A stretch of 64,000 nucleotides of DNA from assembly GCF_035083965.1 (NCBI RefSeq), contig NC_089738.1, positions 9,512,734 through 9,576,733 of the forward strand. Reading direction: 5' to 3'. Each line of letters opens with the position of its first letter. Position 1 is the first letter of the stretch. The notes under the pieces are model-generated. The model did no database searches, was not told the DNA's origin, and worked only from the letters and a program-made list of their open reading frames with translations. The position numbers and the translations under genes are program-made. Shown here one piece after another: positions 1 to 10,894 of this stretch. The DNA comes from Branchiostoma lanceolatum. Its lineage: Eukaryota; Chordata; Leptocardii; Amphioxiformes; Branchiostomatidae.

Positions 1-498
1 CTCTAGGCCAGACCAAATCCTTTGTTGGTTCTTGAGTGTTTTTCTCCTTGGTGCTGAAAACTGTGTTAAAAAGGATTACTGTAAATGCATTTAAGTTTGC
101 AGTGAATTAATTTCGTGGTAAGGAGAAAATGTGTTCGCAATGGTTTTGAGTTAGCAATAGCGCTATAGCAACATACTGCTGCAGTGGAAACACCAGCACG
201 TTAACAGACGGCCAGTCAAAAGCAACCTACTAACAACTCAGAAAGGGTGCTATAGACGAACAGTACAGTCTCTTCTTGTAGTGCTGGCATGCTGTCTCTG
301 ATCTATAAATATATGTACCAGAGGAATGAATTAAAGGCTTTGGCGTTGCTTGAAATTGTTGATAAATATTCAATGTTCAAAGATCTAGTATCACGTCGTG
401 TTCAAATGTGTCTTCAAGTTGTTAGTATTTTCACCATAACAGGTGCCTCCAACACATCATTACAATGTATAGTATGTAAATACATGGGGGTAGGTGAA

Positions 499-630
499 AT
501 CTCCAAGCAGATCTACACGGGGCGCGAAATTCGTATATGCTAGCCAGAGACAGTCAGCTTATCTGGCTGACTGGACCTTCTCTGGCTAGCATATACGATT
601 TTTGCGCCCCGTGTAGATCTGCTTGGAGAT
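499..630. repeat. 132-bp foldback (MITE-like palindrome)
   Basis: The two arms are near-perfect reverse complements. ATCTCCAAGCAGATCTACAC at the left is mirrored by its complement ending at 630, and a second palindrome (CAGTCAGC/GCTGACTG) sits at the centre. There is no coding capacity. A short TAGGT motif lies beside both ends and could be a target-site duplication, but this is not certain. Confidence 0.75.
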
Positions 631-689
631 TAGGTAGGTGGGCAGGAGACTGATCAAAATTTTTTTGTGGTGGTTTTGAGTTTGATAGT

Positions 690-900
690 AGTGCAATGTG
701 GCCTTGCTAGGGCTCCCGCATTAAGCCAAGAACTCTTTATGTCACCATCTGAAATGACAAGTGCAATCCCTCACAACAGCATGTCTGAGCTGGGCCTGAC
801 CTAGAATTGAACTCCTGCCCACGGATCCACGGAGTTTGATCCAGATGGCCAGGCAACCGGGTTGTGTTACTGCTTGCGTCACTGGGGATATGCCTGTATG
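690..900 (-). repeat. SINE-like interspersed repeat, family A
   Basis: On the minus strand this segment carries a box-B-like GAGTTCAATTC core followed by a CTCAGACATGCTGTTGTGAGGG-like stretch. It is clearly related to the plus-strand copy at about 21,465-21,640. Two diverged copies in one window support a dispersed, tRNA-derived SINE. The boundaries are approximate. Confidence 0.5.
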
Positions 901-1439
901 ACAACTGTCTGAATAAAGGTCACAAATATAACAAGCTTCAGAAGGCCTTTTGTTAGTAATGACGGATTATCCAACTGATGATTAACGTTGAGGTTAAAGG
1001 TCCCATCCGGGGCCACTAAGGCAATGAGTTTTATTTTACTGCAGGCTTTGAGCTAGGATTTATAAACAGGGCATTCGAAAATTGGGGAAGGGGGCAGACT
1101 TCCCCGATGGGCTCTATGGACTAACAATTACTCAGTAGCTTTGCATGTCAATCAATTTTCATGCTGTCCCAGTGTCTGGTATGAGGAAAAAACCAACAGT
1201 CGCAGTTTGTGTGTGTGGCGGGTGTATGTAATTTACAAGAGAAACGTGGTGTCCTCTGGGTGTCCCCTGTAAAAGGAGGGTATCTAATTTCTTTATTTTC
1301 TTAGACTAGGTCTTCCAGAAGACACCCTGCTAGCTAAGAGCCTGTATATATGTACATTCTGTATATCTATCTGCATGTAAATACACCTATCTTTGTATGA
1401 TATACATCTAAGTCTAGCGTCATGGAAAGTGTAGCCAAT

Positions 1440-1600
1440 CTTTCTCTTTCCTCCACCTTCCACCTATCCTAATCAAGTTAGAAAATTCCCAAGGGCACAT
1501 TATTGACTCCTGTTAGGACTTGAACCCAGGACCTTTAGATCCTCTGAGTCTCGCAGTCTAACCTTTAGTCCATCGATACCACTCGATTGTCAATAAAGGG
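1440..1600 (-). repeat. tRNA-derived SINE, family B
   Basis: The minus strand contains GGTTCAAGTCC, a perfect RNA polymerase III box B, preceded by a tRNA-like stretch and followed by a tail containing TGTGCCCTTGGGAA. Related tails occur in the copies near 1,800 (+) and 35,690 (-). This is not a functional tRNA gene because no cloverleaf with an acceptor stem is apparent. Confidence 0.5.
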
Positions 1601-1799
1601 CAGTAACTAGTCACAGACCAGTGACCTGGTAAATCTGATCAAATTGAAATGCAATAACTGCTATGCTTAGAAGATACTGCCATGTTATCTTTTTTCAAAT
1701 GCTTGAAAAATATACCTAAGGCATTTTGCAAGTATCGTAGCGGCTTTTACTCTTTAGGGCTTCCATATTTTTTTGTTGTTGTTGTTGCCAAATCTACTA

Positions 1800-1935
1800 C
1801 GATATAAACCCAATGGGCGTCGTGTTGGTGTAACAGTTAGAGTGTTGGGCCCAGAACCCAGATATTCTGGTTTTGAATCCCCTTATATGCCACAGATGTT
1901 GTGCCCTACAGCCTCAAGAAGGCTATGGGACTACT
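1800..1935 (+). repeat. tRNA-derived SINE, family B
   Basis: This copy is in plus orientation. It has a box-B-like GGTTTTGAATCCC and the shared tail with TGTTGTGCCC. It lies only about 200 bp from an opposite-orientation copy of the same family. Confidence 0.45.
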
Positions 1936-4315
1936 ATAATTATTTTTCACCTTTTGTCACAGTAAATTTGAATTGCATGAAAGCATATTGTGCAAAGTTG
2001 TAATACTCTCTTAGCAATTCCAGACTTTGAAGTCTAATAAATGGAATTAGCTTCAAAGGTAAAGTTCTTTAACATAAAACTGGAATATTTTCCCTTTAGA
2101 CTATTGGCATGTCAGCTTGTACAATGGAATCATGGAAAACAGTGATGAGTGTTTGTATTTCAGGCAAGTCTAAGCATTCTATGTGCCTAGTTACGCCATT
2201 TTTGTACAATTACTTGCCAAACTTTTGAATGCAAATGTAACAATTATTCTTCGACATTTGAAAGTGTTCATTTAAAAATCTATGCGCAAGCACTTCTATG
2301 CCTGGAAAAATTGGGAACTGGTGTCAAAACAGATAGTGAGCATGTGTTCTACCTGTAAGCAGTCTTATTTGACAGTCATTTATAACTTACACAGTAATCT
2401 TATATGTTATGATCTCAAAACTGTAACTGCTGTTCCAGTATCAAAGTTTCCTCAGAGATCTAATAAAGATTTTATTTTCGGATTTCCATAGCTTTAAAAC
2501 TGTTTGCCAACTCTGCAAGTAATCTGTCAGCTACATGTAGCAATAGAGCAATGGCACGGAAGAGGCTGTCTTTAAAAACTAATAAAACCAGAGTGACGTC
2601 TTAAGATCCGTATCTGTCAACCTTGTAAACGGATTTGTAGTGTGGGAAATGAAACTTTCAAGACATTTGTAAAGGCATATTGTCTGATCAAAATGAAGAT
2701 ATGTTATCAGGCATTCTTAAATGGATGTGTCAGCAACCACACGGCATATGATCTTATCTGCAATGTTGTAGATAAGCATATACAATGTATAACCTGAAGG
2801 CAAAGTCCCGTAAAACTTGCTTCCTTACAAATGTGCCATATATGGATTTTTCTTGGAGGCTCGTATCTCAATAGGCATGCACTTGGAAGTACTTTGTAAC
2901 ATTTATGTTTGTGTAGATTTTGTTATGGTGTCTTTGGTTTGTCAGAAACCATGCATGTGATTAGTTTTTATTGTCAAAGGACCAAACAGAGAAAGTAGTA
3001 AAAGCTGCATATTGTTGTAGCATTTAAGATAGACTGACTTAGGTACGTCTTAGAGCATTTAGTATGTAAAAGAAAAATTATTCAATGTTTCACATAGATC
3101 TAGTAGCGCCTTGGGCCACACTAATTTTTATTGTCTCTTTGCCATCTCGGTAAAAAGATACAATGTAGAGGCAAGATTGAAAAAGATAGAGGAAAATGTA
3201 AGAAAAATAACCACTTCATCACTCTCTGTGTGAAACTAGGCACAGACTTTCCTGTCTTACTCTGTTTTAATGTTGATATTCCTATTTCGAAACATGATTA
3301 TTTTACATATAAAAACCTCAAATTGATGTAATCTTGTGATAAGCAGCTAATGATAACAAGGCAGTACTGAAACATTTGTTACCTTTCAATACTGTGAATT
3401 TCTGTCTGGAATCATTTTTTTCCTTTTTTTTTTCTTTCTTTTTCCCTTTCCCCAATGTTCAAAATGGGCCAATCCTAGGCAGGCTCTAATGAATATAAAA
3501 TGGCATCTGAGGAAATTTGGATGACTGTGGAACTCAACATTATCTATTGAGTAAGAAGAAAGTCACTAACATTTGATGGTAATAATTTGATATTGTAACA
3601 TATTGGGAACATATGTTGCAAACTCTGATGGCCAATGCAATAAATTATTCATGGCATCATTCTTAGATGTAGCAGGCAACCTTGATCTAAGAAGGGCATG
3701 TGTAACTGAATTACATTTGAATTGCATTGAATGTGTGACACTATTGAGAAAGGGGGCAGTACATACTAAACAAACATTAGATTATTCTTTCTCCAGCTTT
3801 CAAATCATAGCCACAGCTGCTCTAAATTGATTTTTTTCTCTAGCTTTTCCAATTATAAACTAATTATAACAATTATGATGAAACAAGAAGGTGGTTTATA
3901 ACAAGTAGCAATAGTACTGCATATACATGACATTGTATATGGCAATTTCTATAATGTTTGTGTCCAGTCTAACCAGAAAAACAAAAAAATCAAAGATCTC
4001 ATACGTCCCTGAAATATTTTGTGATTTTGTGAGTTTCTTGTTTTTATCATTGTTGTGAATTTCTTGCTGATTCTAACTAATGCATTTTCTCACTGGCTTT
4101 TATGAGGCAACAGACATGCATTTAGGGAGAAATTGAAGACAGGAAATGATTCTGAGAACTACCTGAGACCTTTGACCTAACTTCCTGTCTGTGTCCCCAA
4201 CATGCCTAGCATGTGGAAACCAGCCACTCTACTAGTAGCTAACTAGTGCATTCAAATAACTGATACACAAGCAAACAAACATTTAGAACAAACAAAAATA
4301 CATTCAGAAACCAAA

Positions 4316-4610
4316 AATTTTGTAAGGGGACAAAAATAGAATCCATATCTGATATAATCATATCTATCCATCTATATCTATATCTCATTTCTATTACACT
4401 TATTCAGTGTGCATTCAACTTATTCAAGTGAGATGCAATGACTTCAATGCAGAAAACAAAAATTCTGTACAAGGGGGCAAAAATAGAATCCATATCTGAT
4501 ATAATCATATCTAGTATCAAAATCTATATCTTATATCTATTACTGTACCACTGATTCAGTGTGCATTTAACATATTCAAATGAGATGCACAGACTTCAAT
4601 GCACATTTCA
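4316..4610. repeat. Tandem duplication of a ~145-bp unit
   Basis: Two adjacent diverged copies (about 4,316-4,460 and 4,461-4,610) share AGAATCCATATCTGATATAA, a TATC-rich stretch, and a TTCAGTGTGCATT...GAGATGCA segment. The array ends less than 100 bp upstream of the NALF-like exon at 4,699. Confidence 0.7.
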
Positions 4611-4698
4611 CTTACTATGGAGCCACATGCCTGAAAGTATTTTTCTGTGTTGTGAACCAAGAAAATTTGAATGTTTTCTCCATTCATTTTTTGTGCAG

Positions 4699-6319
4699 AC
4701 TGCCTACAGGGACTGGTTTTGTGCAGAAAACCTTCCATTGTACCGGGAGGGAGTCCTGAAGAGGCCGTGTGGCAGTTTCTGTCTGGACATGGAGAGGTCG
4801 TGCCCGTACCTACTACCAGACTCACCCTACGCCGGCGAGTCGGGCTTCTCCTGCCCGGGTAAGTTTGATGCGTAACATAACCAAGTGAAACCCAGCACCA
4901 AGAGACCATGTCTAGTGATATAATAGACGTTAAGCAAGGACAACAACAACAAGTTTGGAAAATGTAGAAAATCATTTTGTTTATTCAGACCTTTGTAGTG
5001 CCTAGTGGCACATAGGACATGAAGTCTGAGTTATTTATTCTGTCGGAGAAGCAAGAAATTTACCTGTCCTTGGTGCTGAACTCCATGTGTTATTAACATT
5101 AAAAGCATGTTGTTGTAGTTAGTGAAACACAGGTTTCCTTGCTGTTTCAGTAGCAGGGTATATTTTTACAACGAGGGGTTGCTAGCCCTTCCCCTATAAC
5201 GTGCTTGAGGCACCTCCTCAAAGTTCAGGACAGGGCTATCATTGAGACTGACAGAAATTTCACCCCGTCATTCAAAATAATCTGAAAATCATGTCAAGAG
5301 AAACTGATGGAAAATGTATTTTCGTAAACTTGAAATAACAGATTTAACAATGAAAGCAAACAACATGGATCCCAAACAGTGGGATGGTAGAAAGTTTTAA
5401 GCTAGATACAGCCCTTTATCATGAGTACCTGTGAAAATTGAACACAAGAAACCTGTTCCTTGTGTTCATGTATCATCATACTGCAAGTAACAGATCTTTC
5501 TCTTACCATTCCTTGCCAGTGTTACATACCATGTCAATTAGACTAATTCAATTGGAAGAAAGCAACAAATTATGATAAATAGTTATCATTAAAGGTTGTT
5601 TTATCATTATACATCTTTTGTCTAGCTTGCTAAAGAATTACATACCTCATTTTCCCAAGTGTGTGATCAACTGTGTTGCGGGGGAGAGTAATTGTGAGGT
5701 ATTGTGGGGAGAGTAATTGTACTGTGAGGTATTGTTAGAAGATGAAGTACATTGTGCATGTATTTATCTACAGTGGGTTAAATGATATTTCAATTGCAAG
5801 CCTCCAATTGCCTTAAAGTTTGTTTCTTGCTATGCCTTCAATGCAATATAACAGTTGCACAAGCATGCAGCTGGATAGATTTGGAAATGGGCAAAGGTTT
5901 CAGATAGCATCCACTGTCTTTTGTCAGTAAAAACTTAATAATATGTGCTCAATGTTTTGTAATCCCAGATTTTTACCTTGATTGAATGGGCAGATGTTTA
6001 AGATAGCATCGACTGTCTTTTGTTAGTGAAAAGCAATACGGTTTGATGTTTCATAATCCCAGAGTTAACCTCAAGTCTATATATATACTTATTTTCAGGG
6101 CACGTCTACGGAGTCCAGGCCAAAAACATACCCAAGGACAATAATTGTTACACCAAGTGTGACCTTAAACGTGATGCCGATTCTGAAGAGTCATGTGACC
6201 AGGAATGGACCAATCCGGCGCCGACACAAAACAGGGCACTTCCATTTCTGCCTCATGTTCCAAGCGCTGCTACTTGGGTCGCTCTGTCGATTTCGCACAT
6301 ACTGTGGTACAACCGATGA
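4699..6319 (+). CDS. NALF/FAM155-like NALCN channel accessory factor, C-terminal two exons (partial)
   Basis: Exons are 4,699-4,858 (acceptor TTTTTGTGCAG, donor GTAAGT, phase 1) and 6,099-6,319 (acceptor TTATTTTCAG, stop TGA). The first exon has the spaced-cysteine pattern of the family: an aromatic-rich WFC, then RPCGSFCLDMERSCPYLLPD and a G-rich SGFSC. The second continues with NNCYTKCD and a hydrophobic tail ending in ISHILWYNR. From family knowledge, NALF1/2 (FAM155A/B; NLF-1 in worms, Mid1-like) are membrane proteins needed for folding and surface delivery of the sodium-leak channel NALCN. Upstream exons are not found and probably lie outside the window. A longer ORF in another frame overlaps the last exon (6,205-6,510), so the exact C-terminus is uncertain. 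Identity rests on the cysteine-rich block and on linkage with ENOX and UPF3. Confidence 0.55.
5125..5270 (-). repeat. SINE-like repeat, family C
   Basis: GTTTCCTTGCTGTTTCAGTA and the following AGCAGGGTATATTTT match the complement of 26,600-26,705. Two copies in opposite orientation indicate a dispersed element. Confidence 0.4.
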
Positions 6320-7215
6320 CTGTGGTAACGCCGAAGAGTGGAAATTTAGCACAGTGCCGTCAAGGGCATTCGACCCTCTTGAAACGACTGACTCAAGTGG
6401 CCCTCAGACTTTTATATGAGCTTCTACGGAGAACACAAGAGGAAGCAGAGACACTGACTAATGACCTGGGTCACTGCGGGTTAGCGCAAGTCTACAAGGT
6501 TGCACATTAATCTACATTCCAGTGAAGGATCCGACATCAGGGAATATTTCAAGAGAATTTTTTCCGACATTTTACAAATTTGCCGCTTGCAGTACAGATC
6601 TAGAAAATTTTAAAGATATGGTAGGGCAACTCAATTGTGATGCTCAAGTATGATTCTAATGTATTAAATGACAAAGTGGAAAAGATGCTGCAATATGTGG
6701 AAAATAATACATTGTATAAATTATCTATATGCGAAGTAAGGAAGCCTACAAGTTTTATATTTCTTCTGTGAGTTTTGTTCGATTATGAGTAATTGAATTT
6801 TGAGAGTTTAAACAATTCTATGTATTAGGTTAGGACAGTGTTAAATATAGTTGATGTGGGAAAAGCCAGAGAGTATATTATGACATCGTATGCAATACAT
6901 AGTGAAATTCTCCCACAAAAATCAGTTACTATTATTATATAATATCAAGTTAATATTAATCTGCCTCAATGGACATCTATCCATCCAGACACAGGGTACT
7001 TTTTGAAGTGTTGCAAAGTGTTGTGAGCATTAGAAATAGGAAATTATCATTTTGTGTCATTGAAATACATTACATAACCACAACTATCAAAGACTTATCG
7101 AATGGTTCTAAATCATCATTTTACATGTGATCATTTTGCTTTCAGTGCACATTTAAATGGATAAAAACCTTGGAATATGATTGGTCATGGCTTTTTCTTA
7201 CAGTTTGCTTAAAGA

Positions 7216-7304
7216 CATTCTCCTATAGACAGGGCTTTACATGCGGCCAAGACAAAGCCTACTAAAGCTTCATAGGGCACAGTAAAGCCCTGTGTAGGAG
7301 AATG
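7216..7304. repeat. Small foldback element
   Basis: CATTCTCCTATAGACAGGGC at the left pairs with GCCCTGTGTAGGAGAATG at the right, with a loop of about 50 bp. This is consistent with a short MITE remnant. Confidence 0.6.
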
Positions 7305-7394
7305 GGTAAAAATAGAAGAGATGGCTTACTAAGATATCTGCATACTAAATATCATGGAAATCCGTTGTTCCTTTGTTCAGTTATTCTCCTTAGA

Positions 7395-7750
7395 AGATTT
7401 TCACAAAAACGCCCCTGCAGTTCCAGAGGAAGCTGCTAGGGGGTCCAAACCTACAACACTTCTTAATTACATCACAAGCTATCTGCCACCCAAAAATCAA
7501 GACCATAGCACGTCCAGGTCAAAAGATACAAAAATTGAAGTTCTGCTGCAGTATCAAGGTCACATACCAGGGAGCCCAAAATCGACCTTAAATTTTGGCT
7601 TCACAACACCCGCCCACATACCGAATATCATTGTAATCCATCAAGAGGCTCTTGAGTTATGCTGACCCGAGTAGTCCGGAAACACAAACAGACAGACAAA
7701 CTGACAAACAGATCGATATACACACCCAAAACAATATCTCCATTTTTCAT
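7395..7750 (+). repeat. Dispersed repeat family with multiple copies in window
   Basis: The segment has ordered landmarks: ACGCCCCTGCAGTTC, GCTGCTAGGGGGTCC, AGCTATCTGCCA, CATAGCACGTCCAGGTC, then CACATACCGAATATCA and GAGTTATGCTG. The same order recurs near 50,575-50,900, 51,075-51,240 and 58,480-58,690, with a short 3' part at 14,535-14,640. No protein is encoded. Confidence 0.6.
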
Positions 7751-8924
7751 GGAGATAATTACTTACCTTGAATCTAATTCAGTTAACAAAGAGAAGGAAT
7801 CATTTGTTAGAGGTTTTTACAGTTTAAGTGAAAACGTTCACCTGTCAATAACTATACTTTTTGATTTCTTGTTGATATAACACAGTAAAGTTGTTGAAAT
7901 GACTTCTCTCTTCTCATCATTTGGCAAATAATGATTTTTTGAAGGCTATATATAAGCCGCACAAGAATACTTTTCTGGACACATTTAGGCCCGAAAATAT
8001 GGACTAATACTCAGCCAAAGGGTGTTTATACGTGATGTCACGGTCGCTTAGGTGTTGCTTAGGTGAAATTATCAGAACATTCAGAATTTGCATGTGCATT
8101 TAATGACAACGGTTATTCTGGCTGTAATGATGTTGATTAAAATTTACCTGGGAAATTTCAGTTTTACTATCAAGTTGGACATCAAAAATAGTTAGTAGTT
8201 TATTTAATTTAGTAATGCAATGTGTGAACATAATATATTTTCCATCTTATAAACAGCAACATCATACAACTGATACTTTTACAATGCATTCTGCCATTAT
8301 GTCATGATTATCATATGCATATGTGCAAACATGTATCAATATTAACTTTTCAAATATCATTCTTGAAGTTTCCGTTTTAAATGCAAGCCAGTTAGGTTAT
8401 ATTTCTGAAAACTTAGTCTACTTTCCAAACTGTTGTTCCAATACATGAAATGGTTACTTCACTACATTAAATATTACCAGTAACTATCAATAATATTACA
8501 AACTTACACAGTGGCAGAGTTGTCAAGTTCAATATGAAATCCACCAGACCATAACCTACATGTACAACCAACGTCATTCGATACCCTGCATTCGTTCTTC
8601 TGTTGAATTCTAAATTGCAAAACCCTGTGATTTTAATTTCCAGACATGAGTGAGATGTTTTGGGACTCCCAATTCCACTTTCGGCTTCTAAAACTGTCAT
8701 AGAAATAGATTTTTCCTCCATCTTTTAATCCAACTCTTTCCCGAAGTATAGAGGATTATGCGTTGTTTAAATTTAATCAATAAGGCTGACTCTGCTACTT
8801 GGGCATTTCATTTGGCTTATGTGCAAATTTGCTTGACATTTTTAGAGAGTAATATAATTCATAAAGGCAATTGTGCAAAATTCTTAAACATCCGTCATTT
8901 ACATGTAGTTTAAATTCTCTATCA

Positions 8925-9545
8925 CAGGATTTCTAGCAATGATCTTTTCACGGGATTAGCCATCACAGGATTTTTAGCAAGGATTTTTTTTGCTATCATA
9001 GGATTTTTAGCCATCACATGATTTTTAGTCATCATAGTATTTTTAGCCATTACAGGATTTCTAGCAAGGATCTTTATCTATCACAGGATTAGTAATCACT
9101 GGATTTTTAGCAAGGATTTTTGAGCTATCACAGGATTTCTAGCTTTTAGTAAGGATTTTTAGCTATCACAGGATTTTTAGCCATCATCGATCACAGGATT
9201 TTTTAGCCATCACAAAATTTCTAGCAAGAATTTTGTATCTAACACTGTTTTAATTTTTAGAAATCACAGGCCTTTCAAATGTGCTATCACATGATTTTTA
9301 GCCATCACAGGATTTTTAGCCATCACAGGATTTTTAGCCATCACAAGATTTTTAGCCATCACAGGATCTTAGCCATCACAGGATTTTTAGCCATCACAGG
9401 ATTTTTAGCCATCACAGGATTTTTAGCCATCACAGGATTTTTAGCAAGGATTTTTAACATCTATCACTGGATTTTTAGCCATCGGGGATTTCTAAATTTG
9501 CTATTACAGGATTTTTAGCTATCACAGGATTTTTAGCTATGACGG
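8925..9545. repeat. Minisatellite, ~18-bp unit (ATCACAGGATTTTTAGCC)
   Basis: The unit is repeated tens of times, with degenerate copies at both edges and near-identical copies from about 9,290 to 9,440. The period is a multiple of three, so the array stays open in some frames and yields artefactual SHHRIF-type peptides. I do not read it as coding. Confidence 0.9.
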
Positions 9546-10692
9546 AAATAACTATCAAGAAGGACCTACATGTATGGCAGCAATCCTCATCAAGCTGAAT
9601 TTTGTACCATACATCCAAGACTGAATCATAAAGGTACTCAAATTGCTGAGATAAACCAGAGTATATACGTATTTGTATGATGAATATGATAGAGCACTGA
9701 GGAAGCATTGTATCCATTACATTCTCAAACTCCAACTACACGTCAATCAATATCATCAACATCTCCTACATTTTGCAATGTCTCTCTGTACCAAATATAG
9801 GGACATCTTTCTCACTCATAAACCAATAAAATGTTTTACGATTACTACTTCACAGGAGTTTCCTGCATTGCGTTCATTATAATGTGCTATAGCCTACAGG
9901 GCATTGAACTACAGTCCGCTTGTTGCTCCGAATCCAACTTCAGCTCTCTTGCCAATTTAAAAGTAACGTCTACAGCATAAAATGATAAAGTAGGCAGCGG
10001 GTCCTTTTCAAAGAATCCAAGGTTAGCCTATTAGGCTTGCCCTGAGCAGAGGCATATGTGTAGGCTATGTCAGGTCCCAAGAACAGTGATTACTGGACAT
10101 TCTTAACCTTTTTCTTTTTCTATGCCTTGGGCTGTGACCTTTAGCAGCAGGTTCTTATCATTCTGTTGGCAAGTGTCACTAAGGTGGCAATTTACACAGG
10201 TTTTAAATCTACCTGCAACCTGCTAAGGAATGTACTGTGTGGTACCAATCTTGGTGTGTTCACTAGGTTAGTCAATACTCAGTCTGGTTCTATTACCTTT
10301 GCCCAGAAGGTCATACATAGGTTTTCTGGTATGCATAATATTATGCGTCTGTCAGCACATTACAACTTGAAAAGGCCTGGGTGAAATGTCTTAATAATTG
10401 GTTTGTAATAGGAAGGTCTTGATGAGAACTTGAAATGATTAGATTTTGGGACCCCTAGCGGCTTGTTCTGGTACTGCAGTGGAACTTCAAGTTTTGGCAT
10501 TAAGTGTTAAACACATGATAAGTCATGGTTTTAAAGATGTTTAGATGTTGGACATTTTCTAGCTAGATAAAGAAATATCACATGATGTTTTGATGTTCTC
10601 CCTAAACTCCTACTTCATACATTATGTACTTCAAATAAGAAAGCTTAAAACATCTTTTACTTTTAGAAAAGTGTATAAAAAATAGTCCTAGC

Positions 10693-10894
10693 TCATCCCC
10701 GGATGACTTTTTTCACCCCGGGAATCAGTCTGCATTTCTGCTTCAATGCTTCTTCTGAATTCCAAATAAGGCCGTCTCCCAGAGTATTGTTGTCGGGAGA
10801 ATTTAGAATAGTCTGTGCCGCTTCCTGTGGACCGTCTTGTGACATCTGAGGCACCGCTGCATTCCAATTATGTTCAGGTGTACAGAGCGGAATA
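10693..10894 (-). CDS. Probable terminal exon of an unidentified gene
   Basis: Read on the minus strand, an acceptor TTCTTTTTAG at 10,895 opens a 66-codon frame ending in TGA. The peptide contains EHNWNAAVPQMSQDG, LGDGLIWNSEEALKQKC and ends in PGVKKVIRG. It is hydrophilic with balanced composition and codon use unlike the AT-rich surroundings, which argues for a true exon. The preceding exon must end in phase 2, but I could not fix it. A short ORF with a hydrophobic N-terminus at 10,936-11,121 on the same strand is one possible donor. I do not recognise the family. The minus-strand gene would lie in 10.9-14 kb. Confidence 0.4.

Larger units (their letters stand above)
1..4698. other. Gene-free stretch rich in dispersed repeats
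   Basis: Apart from the palindrome, SINE copies and tandem duplication listed separately, I see only short ORFs without splice support or coding bias. It may be an intron of the NALF-like gene, since genes of this family have very large introns, or intergenic DNA. Confidence 0.5.
6320..10692. other. Intergenic, repeats only
   Basis: This stretch holds a foldback at about 7,216-7,304, a dispersed repeat at 7,395-7,750, and the 18-bp minisatellite at 8,925-9,545. The remaining short ORFs show no paired splice sites or recognisable protein and I do not call them. Confidence 0.5.

Noticed and set aside
1440-1600. A functional tRNA gene
   Set aside because: There is a box B but no acceptor stem pairing or proper anticodon arm, and diverged copies elsewhere show it is a SINE.
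8467-8721. 84-codon minus-strand ORF beginning MEEKSIS
   Set aside because: It has a reasonable start but no clear donor, no family resemblance and AT-rich neutral composition; too weak to call.
9279-9518. Repetitive SHHRIF peptide ORF
   Set aside because: It is an 18-bp minisatellite whose period keeps a frame open; no start context, splice support or composition typical of protein.
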